From contig JAECUM010096252.1 in the NCBI GenBank assembly GCA_016617855.1, positions 40,322 through 104,321 of the forward strand: a stretch of 64,000 bases of DNA, given 5' to 3'. Under the pieces are notes generated by a model. It saw nothing but the letters and a program-made list of their open reading frames with translations, made no database searches and was not told the DNA's origin. The position numbers and the translations under genes are program-made. Positions 30,161 to 40,297 of the stretch are shown piece by piece. The stretch's first letter is position 1, and every line of letters begins with the position of its first letter. Source of the DNA: Megalonaias nervosa (taxonomy: Eukaryota; Mollusca; Bivalvia; Unionida; Unionidae).

Positions 30161-30555
30161 CCTTGCTAGCTCTCGCTTTTGAAAAGCTCCTCTCGGGCTA
30201 CGTTTTGTTAAGCCTGCAATAACCCTTGGTTTTTGTTGATCTGTGTGCATGTACTCCGGGTTATCTGGTGAGAAAACACACTTGGAACTGCATTTGGCAG
30301 GAGACGTCCAATGGTCTTAATCCCAAGTGACTGTTTCATTTTATAGGCGGGATCGAAATCGTCTTCTCAGAAGTGGTCACTACAGACAACTTGATTATCT
30401 TGCGTGTCACTAGTCGACTCAATCCAGTCTTTTCTTGTCGTTCGTATCTGCTTAATATATTGTTTCCTTGTAACAGAATTAGTAGGAAATGAGTGCAGAC
30501 TCACTCATTCTCGTGTTGTATTGCTACAACCTCCAACAATACACCTTTTTACCAT
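30161..30555 (-). pseudogene. THAP transposase-like gene, exon 1 with THAP zinc finger
   Basis: The start at 30555 gives MVKRCIVGGCSNTTRE, with the first Cys pair of a C2CH THAP finger. A TGA follows. Later come TRKDWIES, the second metal pair in VVCSDHF, another TGA, then DDFDPAYKMKQSLGIKTIGR and the AVPxxF box in LLPNAVPSVF. The donor is at CAAGG|GTAACA. THAP fingers bind DNA and are found at the N-terminus of P-element and Kolobok transposases and of many domesticated proteins. The finger itself is intact apart from the two stops. Confidence 0.9.
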
Positions 30556-30626
30556 TTTGTTTCACACACGGCTCTAGCCGTTGAACGTAACTAAAATGAA
30601 AATTGGAAAGCTGTTTTCCCTTCACC

Positions 30627-30638
30627 GCGTCACTTCCG
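30627..30638 (-). promoter_or_regulatory. Shared ETS/CRE-like promoter motif, right gene
   Basis: CGGAAGTGACGC on the minus strand, 72 bp upstream of the THAP start codon and 181 bp inside the right end. It mirrors the motif at 5846-5857. Confidence 0.55.
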
Positions 30639-30818
30639 CTTTGTCTTAGGGAAATTACCGAGGGCGAAATCAGCTAAGAGCGAACTGCCTCCAACGATAA
30701 AAAAATCGATGTTCTGTAGTCATTAATGTCATTAATGATGAGGTATATGACAAAATACCTATACAAATCGCTTCGTGAAGGTTAAATTTATAATATGAAC
30801 AAAAGTCGTGTGAGTGCA

Positions 30819-30829
30819 CTAGTAGACCT
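30819..30829 (-). repeat. Right terminal inverted repeat of the two-gene transposon
   Basis: Inverted copy of AGGTCTACTAG, followed on the plus strand by ATAA (30830-30833). Confidence 0.65.
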
Positions 30830-30833
30830 ATAA

Positions 30834-32250
30834 GGGTCATACTTAGGCCTCCGCAGCGTTTGTTTTGTTCATACTTCAGCGAACTTCCAACAATAAACTG
30901 GTCCATCCGTAAAATTAAATTTTACCTCTCATAAAGACCAGATAAGAAAAATGACTCTAAAAGTGTCCTAAATCAACCAATAAATCATAGTCGATCTCAA
31001 TAATAAGCTTTCATAATAACAGGTGCCCACGTAGCATGCTTTATTGCCACGTAATGTACCATATTGCAAGTCGTCTCTTGTGTTATTGAGTGTGTTTGGT
31101 AATAATAACATTTACCCACGCAGTATGCCTTATTTCATGTCGACCCATATTTTGAGCGTGTAAGTTGCTTGTGCCAGCAGAATATTGCCTTCATTTGAAG
31201 ATAAAAATGAGGCTGCCTTCCTATTATTCATAACCATTCATTTAATCTAACGTTAATCGTACAATTCAATCTCAACAGAAAAATAGACCAACAGTAATCA
31301 CCATAAATTCACCAACTACATACACTGGATTCCTCAAGCTAATGAAATTAATTTTACTTCCTTTGTTGACAGATACTATTTTCTTGTCCACACAGTTTAA
31401 TAGATCAAATATGAATTACATTGCCCCTACGTCAGGTTTGAAAAGTCATTTTTGACAGACCATAATAATCCATATGAACTTTAACTGTCATCTTTAAATG
31501 CAGTTTATTATAATAACATTCTTTCATTCTACTATACAAAGCAAAGTTTCCCCACAGCCATTTACCATATTTTTTTTACCTCCTGCGGCTTTTAACTAAA
31601 CTGGCTTGAACAGGGAAGCGAGATAACAGTTCAAAGGACTGGCAGCTAATCTATTATTAGCTCTTTGTCTCGAGTTGCCTGATCGATATGTGTCGCAAGG
31701 GATTTGTCAGAATTTACATGACGGATGAAATTTTAATGCGAATAAGAATAGACTGAGAAATAAATATGCAAAACTTTAATTGAATGCTATCATTAAGCCA
31801 TAATGGGACGATCCACAAATATATGGGTAGATAATTCAATAAACAAACGCTATGCTCTCATCGTTGTAAACTGACGTCCGATCCACCGTCTAAGTTAAAT
31901 ACATGGTCAGAAAGGAAAACAAAGGTTGTCTTAATTACAGTCTTCATTACTAACGTTCTATTTACACGATTTCTTAAAATAACTATACTGTCTTTCGTAA
32001 TCGGTAACTCCAAGCATAAACTTCCTCGTAAATACAATAAATCGAATATTAATGACCTAACATGACTGTAAATAGTCCATTATCAGTCACATCATGCAGA
32101 TCATATCAACCGCCACATCCACCCCTTGTCTGATATTGGTTATTAGGTATTGTATGGAAACATTCCTTTCTAATTTCTCTGTATGGTTGTGGGATGTTTC
32201 AATTTTGATATAAATCACCGGTTTGATCGTCATAATTCTTGATTCTTTAT
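30834..32250. other. Non-coding, nothing recognised
   Basis: AT-rich sequence without a gene, structured RNA or internal repeat that I can recognise. Confidence 0.4.
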
Positions 32251-32251
32251 T

Positions 32252-32339
32252 GGATACATACATACATACATACATACATACATACATACATACATGCATA
32301 CATACATACACACATACATAGGTTAATCCATCCATCCAT

Positions 32340-32374
<35 letters not shown>

Positions 32375-32440
32375 GACAGACAAACAGACAGACAGACTGA
32401 CTGAGTGACTGACTGGCTGACTGACAGACAGACAGACATA
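32252..32440. repeat. Compound microsatellite (CATA)n, (CCAT)n, (CA)n, (CAGA)n, (CTGA)n
   Basis: Five adjoining simple-repeat blocks. The minus-strand frames here are low-complexity artefacts. Confidence 0.97.
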
Positions 32441-32770
32441 GTCTGAAATGCTTCCATCTTATTATAATACTTTCCTTGAACAGCCTGTTTTTATTGTCTT
32501 TCAAAAGATTCCATTACCTGTTTGGTTCCATCTTGTTATAACAAATTATATTAGCTGCCTGTTCATAAGGTATTATAATAGATTCCATTAGCTGCATGTT
32601 CCTACGTATTATAATTGATTCCGTTATTTCTCTGTTTCCATTGTATTATAATAAATTCCATTACCTGTCTGTTCCCATTGCCGTCTGTTTCCATTGTATT
32701 AAAATAGACTTCATTGCCTGCCTGATCCCATCGTATTATAATAAATTCCATTACCTGCCGGGAAGTTGAA
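32441..32770. repeat. Degenerate repeat around TATTATAATAAATTCCATTA
   Basis: About seven irregular copies of TATTATAATA...TTCCATTACCTG...GTTCCAT. Non-coding. Confidence 0.7.
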
Positions 32771-33424
32771 CACTGTTCTTTAGACCAGAAAAGTGGTGAT
32801 GTATGAACTACAGAAATTGAGTTAGGGCCATACCTCAATATTTGTTATCTCGTACTTTTGAGTTAGTAGCTTGTATTTACGACTAACAAACTCGTAATAA
32901 TGACATAGTTATGTCGTAATTACCAGTTAGGTATCTTGCAGTTAAGACTTAGTTGTCTCATAGTTAATGATAGCCTAGTATCGCATGAAAGTCTCACTAA
33001 CGGAAAGGCAAGGCATTTAACGTCATTGAAAGTTACAAGCAAGTCAAAAGGGAATATTAATGCTGCATATCCTGTACGACCCAAACCACGTGCCACGAAA
33101 GAATTATAATAAAAGCATTTTCTTTAGTATGAAATGTGTTTCAGTACAATAGTAAGTCACAATTACGACTCAGTATTTCGTAATTACGAGACGATAAACC
33201 TTTACTATGATACATGTATGCGTAATTGCGAGATACGTAAGTCGTAAAAAAAAAAAAAAACATGTCGTGGTGCTTACAGGCTTCCCTAGTAAATAGCTGA
33301 GATGGGCATTAGAATTATTAATTTGCATGCAACTGTACGAACTTTAAAATTCGTGAAGTATACAAATTTCAGAACCAATGTAAAACATTTAAAGTTTACA
33401 TGAGTTGCATTATAACTTAAGCAT
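32771..33424. other. Non-coding, nothing recognised
   Basis: No gene seen. Short repeated pieces resembling CTCGTAATTACGA occur at 32860-33240. A run of about 15 A lies at 33246-33260. Confidence 0.4.
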
Positions 33425-33830
33425 ATGTGTTACAATATATACGCCAATTTAAACATATGTGTTGCATTAAATAAAGGAATTCAAGCATATTTGTTACATT
33501 ATATGCACGAACTCAAGCATACGTGGTGTATTAAATACACGAACTTTAGCATATATGTTACATTATATACGCGAACTCAAGCATGTGTGTTACATCATAT
33601 ACACGAACACAAGCATATGTGTTACATTATATACACAAGCTGAAGCATACGTGTTACATTATATACACTAACTCAATCATATGTGTTGCATTATATACAC
33701 GAACTCAAGCAAACCTGTGTTGGATCATATACACGAACTCAAGCATATGTGTTGCATTATATACACAAACTCAAGCATACGTGTTACATTATATACAGGT
33801 ACTTAAGAATATGTGTTATACGCTCGATGT
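33425..33830. repeat. Tandem repeat, ~32-bp unit
   Basis: About 12-13 copies of a unit with CACGAACTCAAGCATATGTG and TTACATTATATA. The three overlapping plus-strand frames within it are repeat artefacts. Confidence 0.9.
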
Positions 33831-35106
33831 TAAGCATACGTGTTTGCAATTTTCAAAGATCAGGATTTAGAATGTTTGTTCTTATTATAATTACCATTTC
33901 TTTGCATCAAACAAATTAGATTGTTTATACAGAATAAACATCATCTAACAAATCTGACTGTTTATACAGAATAAACAGCCAGGAAAAAAGGCTTACTATC
34001 CTCCAATAATTAAAATAAGTGTGTCTACTGGACGTGAAGTTCATGAAAAGGTTTGTGCCAGCATTATAGTATAAACACGTGATGGCATGTTGTCTTCGAG
34101 TAGCAGCTACTCACATTCATTCCTTGTGTTAAAGTAAATTAGGGACAGTGTGAGGTTAACTATTGATTAATAGGGAAAATCTTGAATAACGCCTTGCAAA
34201 ATTCTTGACAAAAAAATTGTAGTAGTATGTCATAGAATTAATTAACAATTATACCGGCTATAGTCGTTTAAATATTGAAGCTTTTAATTTTTAAAAAAAT
34301 AGTATGGTGGGTCAATCAATCGCAAACGGGCAACAGACTTTTCAAACGTCGGCCTCATGCACCAATATTTATAGGTAAGGAATTCACACTGCGTTATATT
34401 TGATTGGTCTCCCCTTACTAAAGATACTTAATCAAATAACTGGACCATATATCAATATGATCAACACTTCCTTAATTCGACATCGACAAAATCCCCGTCA
34501 GTATATAGCACAGTTTTTATTCTATTTCATCAATGAATGGCTATGCTATCAACCAATCGCTATTCACTCTTGTCAATAATGGAAGTAGAGCATTGTAGAT
34601 ATAAAGGTGAAATATAAATACCCATGGGAAACGTATCAGAGATTAAACATTCAATTGCAGTGACATGTAATGTGGGTCAAGAACAAGACGGTAACAGTAA
34701 TTCATATCCGACAGGAAGACAACGGCTAAAAAATAACGTGACGAAATTACAGAAAGAAAATTACTGAAACATTATCCCTGCTTTTGCCATATAGGATTCG
34801 AACACATCTCTCTATCCTGGAACGTATAAAATAGGATTCATTTATGTGTGTCGACGTTGCTGTTATACAGTGGAACGAGGTTACAATAAATGCAAGTAAA
34901 AACAGACTGTAAAAGAATGGTAAGTGTTATATACGTTTGTGGAAGATATATTTTTGGAAGATTGTGGTGATATGTTTTCAGAGTTCTAAATAATCGTACA
35001 TGTCTTAAAGTATTTAAGCAGATATGTGTAGATAAAATACTAGATCAGATATATTATCCTTAAGTACGGACACCAAAGGAAAAAAAAATGTGTTAAATCT
35101 GCGTGA
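33831..35106. other. Non-coding, nothing recognised
   Basis: About 1.3 kb of AT-rich sequence. AATAAACAKC-like pieces at 33930-33975 are duplicated once. No gene. Confidence 0.4.
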
Positions 35107-37660
35107 CATTACAATAAAGTTTAATTACATTACCAGCCAGATCAATCAGTTACATTATCAGCTAGATCAATTACATTATCAGCCAGATCAATCACTTACA
35201 TTATCAGCCAGATCAATCATTTACATTATCAGCTAGATCAATCACTTACATTACCAGCCAGATCAATCACTTACATTACCAGCCAGATTAATCACTTACA
35301 TTATCAGCCAGATCAATCACTTACATTATCAGCCAGATCAATCACTTACATTACCAGCCAGATCAATCACTTACATAATCAGCCAGATCAATCACTTACA
35401 TTACCAGGCAGATCAATATATTGCCAGTCAGATCAATTAACTTTTATACAACCAGTAATATTGATCACTTGTATTACCAATCAAATCGATCGTTTATACC
35501 ATTAATCAGAACAGTTACTTGTATTACCAGTAGATCAATCACTTATATTTCATTCACACCAATCTCTCTTTACTGCAGTCAGATAAATCACTTAAATTAC
35601 AGTCCGATCAATCATTTATATTGCAGTCAGACCAATCACGTATATTGCAAACAAATTGATTACGTATGTTATGTTCAGATCCATCAGTTATAATACAGTC
35701 CGGTCAATCATATATATGACACTCAAATCAAGTACTTATGTCACAGTCAAACGAATCACGTACATTACAGCCAGAACAGTCACTTATATTAGTCAAAACA
35801 ATTGATTACTCTCAGACCAATCACATATATTACTGTTACATCAATGACTTATATTAGAGACAAATCAATAACTTACGTTAGTCAAACCTGTCATTTAAAT
35901 TGCATTTAAATCCATTATTATATTACCAGCTGAATCAAGCACTTATACTGCGGTCGAATCAATTATTATATTACAGTCAGACTTGTCACTTATACCACAG
36001 TCAATCAATATTTTGTATTACAGTAGGATAAATCACATATATAAAAATCAAATCAATGATCAATACTACAATCTCATCATTCACTTATATTATAGTCGGA
36101 ACAATCACACATATTACAGTCAAAATCACTCAGTTATATTGCTAGTTCGACCAGTTTAATTATATTACAGTTAAATCAATTACTTATACTACAGTCAGAT
36201 GAATCACTTCAACTACAATCATATCAATCACTTATATTATTGATAGATCCATCAATTTTATTACAGCCAGATCAATCACCTATCTTACAGTCATATCAAT
36301 CATATGTATGACAGTCAAATTAATGGCTTATACTAAAGGCAAATCAACCACTTGCATTACAGTCAAAACAGTTGATTACAGTTCGATGAATCACATATAT
36401 TACAGTCAAATCAATGACTTATATTGCAATTAAATCAATCACTAATATTACAGTTAAAACAGTCATTTATGTTACAGTCAAACCAATTACATTTATTACA
36501 GCCAAATTAACCACTTATATTACCAGTTAGTTCAGTCATTTGTACTAGTCAAATTACCTACTTATATTACAGTCAAATCAATTATATATATAACAGTCAG
36601 AGATGAATCACATTTTACAGTCAAATTAATCATTTATACCACAGTCAAATTAATCATTTATACCACAGTCAATCATTTATACCACAGTCAAATTAATCAT
36701 TTATACCACAGTCGAATCAATCATTTATACCACAGTCGAATCAATCATTTATACCACAGTCAAATTAATCATTTATACCACAGTCGAATCAATCATTTAT
36801 ACCACAGTCAAATTAATCATTTATACCACAGTCAAATTAATCATTTATACCACAGTCAAATTGATCATTTATACCACAGTCAAATTAATCATTTATACCA
36901 CAGTCAAATTAATCATTATATTAGTCAGATACACTACTTTTGTTACAGACAATCAATCACTTATATTATCACGTAGCTTAGTTAATTATATTACAGCCAA
37001 ATCAATTACTTTTATTGAAGAGTAGTCACTTCTATTAGTCAAATCAAACGCCTGTATTACGCTCAGATGAATCACGTAAACTACCATCAGATCAATCAGT
37101 TATACCGGAAGTCCCATCTTTCAGTTCTATTACAGTCAGACCAATCACTTATATTGCAATCAAATCAATCACTTTTATTACAGTAAAATTAATGACTTAC
37201 ATTAGCCATATCGATGACTTATATTACAGTCAAATTAATGACTTACATTAGCCATATCGATGACTTATATTACAGTCAAATTAACGACTTACATTAGCCA
37301 TATCGATGACTTATATTACAGTCAAATTAATGACTTACATTAGCCATATCGATGACTTATATTACAGTCAAATTAATGACTAACATTAGCCATATCGATG
37401 ACTTATATTACAGTCAAATTAATGACTAACATTAGCCATATCGATTACTTATATTACAGTCAAATCGACCGCTTATTAGACCGTCAGGCCATTCTATTAC
37501 ACTAGAGTCAGGCCATTCTATTACACTAGAGTCAGGCCATTCTATTACATTGTAATAAGGTCAATCAGTTATGTTACAGCGAGACCTAACACTTAGATTG
37601 CGGTCAGGTGTGTCACGTACATTAGCGGTCAGATCAATCAAAGTATATTGCAATTATTTA
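35107..37660. repeat. 2.5-kb degenerate tandem array, 23-25-bp family with 46-bp higher-order block
   Basis: The basic unit is about 25 bp (CATTATCAGCCAGATCAATC plus ACTTA), nearly regular at 35128-35420. It degrades in the middle and re-expands as a 24-bp variant (CCACAGTCAAATTAATCATT) at 36610-36915. At 37176-37450 two diverged 23-bp units form a 46-bp dimer repeated about six times (TTACATTAGCCATATCGATG). A third local 24-bp triplet (GTCAGGCCATTCTATTACAC) ends it near 37555. The array lies 0.4 kb upstream of the TLR. Confidence 0.9.
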
Positions 37661-37801
37661 TAAATATAAATTACGCAATAAAATCTAGAAGTCCCAATAT
37701 CGCCAATGATTCGTGATGAAGGAAATCATAATTAAATATTATATTTATAAGAAAAAAGATCATTTCCATGTTTTGATTTAAATGTGAATGGCAAAGTAAG
37801 T

Positions 37802-37955
37802 TATGGCTGTAGAAATGTAACCGTAGCAATGGAATTTATGGCTGTAGGAATGTATCAGTAGCAATGGAATTAATTGCCGTAGAAATGTATCATTTGCAAT
37901 GGAATTAATGGCTGCAGGAATGTATCAGTAGCAATGAAATTAATGGCCGTGGGCA
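37802..37955. repeat. Tandem repeat, ~34-bp unit
   Basis: Four to five copies of TGGCTGTAGGAATGTATCAG followed by TAGCAATGGAATTAA, directly upstream of the TLR. Confidence 0.85.
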
Positions 37956-38134
37956 TATATCAAATAATGTTTAATGATGTGTGCGTGTGTTGCAGAGTTT
38001 AGAGCTTCATAATTTTTTTATTATTTATGCTTGTAACTATTCAAATAAAATATGTAGGAAAAGCAGTTATGTTACACTATCAGATAAACATCCTATCATA
38101 TCGAATACTTCTGTTTCAGCTCTATCAAAAAGAA

Positions 38135-40297
38135 ATGATGGTTGTTACATTCGTGACCATGACCCTAATTGTTGGTCTCTTCCTACCGTTTACTAATGGT
38201 TGCCCATTCAATGGCAGTACGGTGAATTTCAGTTCTAGGCTGAACAACACCTCAGAGATCTCGGAAAGTGACTTCACATTCTGCAATCTCAGCTATGGTT
38301 CCATAACGACACTCATCTTGTCTTACAACAACATCAAAACTATTGCCGCTGATGCATTTAAGGAGTTCTTCAATTTGGAGAATTTAGACTTGTCACATAA
38401 TCTGCTTGAAATGGTTGACAATAATACATTTCGTACTTTGAGGAAGCTAAAAACACTGAATTTATCATACAATAGTCTGACCAACCTTACAAGAGGAACG
38501 CTGGACAACAAAGTTTATCTTGTCGGTCTTAACGTTTCCCATAACAAAATCAGTTATGTTGATCCAAACGCATTTAGTGTGGATCATATCAACATACGGG
38601 AAGCAGATTTTGACTGGAACGAAATATTCACATTTGAACCATGGCCGTACAGTTTACCACGTGATATTAATGAAGAAAGACATGTGTATGTCAGGCACAA
38701 TAATATTTCCGGATTCACTAATTACATGAATTGGACATATAATTTGAAAGCTCCCTTTATGATTTTTGTGTACCTGGATTATAACCAACTCAAAACGTTC
38801 AGCGTTGATGATATTCGTCTGTATAACCAAAACTTAACTGATAGCGAGAGTTTTTCTGAACTTCTGACGTACAGACTGAATGTGTCCAATAACCCTTATG
38901 TATGTGACGGTAGGCTTTACTTTTGGGCATTCCTTGTGAGAAACTCCTTTTTTAAATGGAACCAGGTGGAATCGTACCGCTACCGGTGTAATCTCCCTAA
39001 AGAATTAGAAGGAGAAGATTGGCTGCATGATGTCCCCTATAGCAGCCTTGTCACCAATTTGACGGAAGCCGATGGTTGTCCATCGCGTTGCTTCTGCCAA
39101 ACACGTCCCTACCTAAACTATACCTTTGTTGACTGTGGAGGACTTGGATTGATCAGATTCCCTCCTATCCTTCCCCGTACCAAGTACCCACATTTGGTTC
39201 TAAACTTGAGCTATAATGCCATCCAGCAACTTGAGGAAACAGATTATTCAAACAATATTATCCAATTGTCTCTAGTCAACAACAAGGTACAGACACTTAA
39301 CGAATCTGTACTGATGTTATTTGACAATAATATTTACTTAGATCTTCAGAATAATCAGATAACAACAATTCCCAAGAGCATTCTCAGGTTTGAGTACAAA
39401 AACGTGAGTTTGGGTGGTAACCCTCTCAAATGTTATTGTGAGATAACGTGGATGATTGATTGGATAAAGAAAGACGTTGTTGGAACAAATCAGGATCTCT
39501 CTTGCACAGCGGACGATACCAGCGTACACAAGATCGTAGAGGTAACGCCAAGCATTCTAAAGTGCACCCACGAGGATTGGATCATTATTGGCGTTGTACT
39601 TGGCGCTGTTCTTCTTATAATTTTTATAGTAGGCCTATTCGTCAAAAAGTGTCCTTATGAGACTAAAGTAATGTTATTCAAGATCTTCAAGATTCATCCC
39701 AGGGACAAATACAAGGTGGATGAACAAGTTGGAAACATTCACGACATCTACATCATCTTCGACGAAAAAACACTTGAAGTTTTAAAATGGGTTCGAAGAA
39801 TTTTCCTTGTAAAACTGAGGCGAATTAAACCGCAGTATGAGATATTTAATCCGCATCAACATGTAAAAGCTGGTGAAAATCTCTTCGAACAGCTAGCCAA
39901 AAATGTGGAACAATCCAGGCGTGTAATAATCATTCTTACAGAAGAAATTGCAAAGAATGAAAACAGGGAGTTTGAATGTAATTTTGCAGAAGGTGAATAT
40001 TGTGAGAGGACTCTGGAAGGAAAAATAATATATATTAAATTTAACTCCAAAGTTGACAAATTACTTCAGGAAGAGCCATGGAAAACCAGAATCAGTACGA
40101 AGAAGGTTTTCTCTCCTGACGACCGTTTGTTCTGGTCTAAGTTAAGGTACGAATTACCTCGCGTCAAGAGTGGTTCAAACAGAGTGCATAGTTGCCCGGA
40201 TATTAATAATGAAGTCGCTTTACTGAATGGTACACAGATACAAAGCTCAGCCTCTAATGCTGTACAAATGACACCTGTTTTCAATTATATCGGCTAA
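38135..40297 (+). CDS. Toll-like receptor, single coding exon, intact
   Basis: Transmembrane innate-immune receptor. The start at 38135 is chosen because MMVVTFVTMTLIVGLFLPFT then acts as a signal peptide. An in-frame Met exists at 38027. The ectodomain has leucine-rich repeats (LENLDLSHNLLEMVDNNTF, LKTLNLSYNSLTNLTRGTL) and a Cys-bounded cap (NPYVCDGRLYFWAF). A second N-terminal cap (CPSRCFC...DC) follows, with further repeats and a C-terminal cap (NPLKCYCEITWMIDW). This is the two-array, multiple-cysteine-cluster layout of protostome Tolls. The membrane helix IIIGVVLGAVLLIIFIVGLF is near 39589-39648. The TIR domain (about 39743-40165) has a divergent box 1 (HDIYIIFDE), no classical RDxxPG in box 2 (HQHVKAGENLFEQL), and FW (40130) in box 3. 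About 720 residues, normal length. Likely upstream 5'UTR intron: an acceptor-like GTGTGTTGCAG ends at 37996. Confidence 0.93.
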   Translation: MMVVTFVTMTLIVGLFLPFTNGCPFNGSTVNFSSRLNNTSEISESDFTFCNLSYGSITTLILSYNNIKTIAADAFKEFFNLENLDLSHNLLEMVDNNTFRTLRKLKTLNLSYNSLTNLTRGTLDNKVYLVGLNVSHNKISYVDPNAFSVDHINIREADFDWNEIFTFEPWPYSLPRDINEERHVYVRHNNISGFTNYMNWTYNLKAPFMIFVYLDYNQLKTFSVDDIRLYNQNLTDSESFSELLTYRLNVSNNPYVCDGRLYFWAFLVRNSFFKWNQVESYRYRCNLPKELEGEDWLHDVPYSSLVTNLTEADGCPSRCFCQTRPYLNYTFVDCGGLGLIRFPPILPRTKYPHLVLNLSYNAIQQLEETDYSNNIIQLSLVNNKVQTLNESVLMLFDNNIYLDLQNNQITTIPKSILRFEYKNVSLGGNPLKCYCEITWMIDWIKKDVVGTNQDLSCTADDTSVHKIVEVTPSILKCTHEDWIIIGVVLGAVLLIIFIVGLFVKKCPYETKVMLFKIFKIHPRDKYKVDEQVGNIHDIYIIFDEKTLEVLKWVRRIFLVKLRRIKPQYEIFNPHQHVKAGENLFEQLAKNVEQSRRVIIILTEEIAKNENREFECNFAEGEYCERTLEGKIIYIKFNSKVDKLLQEEPWKTRISTKKVFSPDDRLFWSKLRYELPRVKSGSNRVHSCPDINNEVALLNGTQIQSSASNAVQMTPVFNYIG

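Larger units (their letters stand above)
7978..30555 (-). pseudogene. THAP-domain transposase-like gene, ten exons, broken
   Basis: Exons from 5' to 3' on the minus strand: 30161-30555 (THAP), 29161-29323, 28773-28881, 28111-28282 (acidic linker), 27136-27874 (Cys cluster and first acidic motif), 26742-26922, 9257-9514, 8813-8984, 8376-8527, 7978-8129. All junctions are GT/AG and the reading passes smoothly across them. The protein resembles a widespread animal family of THAP proteins with the motifs ERKFIVFE, CRYC, MPAGN, GDG-CDSPGHSAKF, HMEKEGL, TD-H and LEAFHSV. The acidic motifs suggest a DDE/RNase H-like transposase core (inference). At least seven in-frame stops, frameshifts and a MITE in an exon make it non-functional. 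The 17-kb Polinton lies in the intron between 26742 and 9514. It may have been mobile or a domesticated relative. Confidence 0.85.
5661..30829. mobile_element. Two-gene DNA transposon (Kolobok-like), nested with Polinton, solo LTR and MITE
   Basis: The terminal 11 bp AGGTCTACTAG at 5661-5671 recurs in inverted orientation at 30819-30829. The flanks are TTAA on the left (5657-5660) and ATAA on the right (30830-30833), one base off a TTAA duplication. Inside each end, at 175 and 181 bp, lies CGGAAGTGACGC in mirror orientation, followed by a gene start. The right gene encodes a THAP-domain transposase-like protein running left. The left gene encodes a P2X7 ballast-like protein running right. They meet tail to tail. 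Removing the Polinton, LTR, MITE and a tandem duplication leaves about 6.5-7 kb. TTAA duplication plus THAP domain are known traits of the Kolobok superfamily. The superfamily assignment is inference. The alternative is that the ends are two promoters of unrelated genes. Confidence 0.65.

Noticed and set aside
32087..32504. Cys/Val- and Met/Tyr-rich proteins on the minus strand
   Set aside because: Pure translation of CA, CATA and CAGA microsatellites.
35107..37660. CRISPR array
   Set aside because: Units are head-to-tail variants of one short sequence with no constant repeat plus unique spacer pattern, in animal DNA.
38027..38134. Upstream start codon of the TLR at 38027
   Set aside because: It would place 36 mostly polar residues before the hydrophobic signal sequence. 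The Met at 38135 gives a normal signal peptide. Not excluded.
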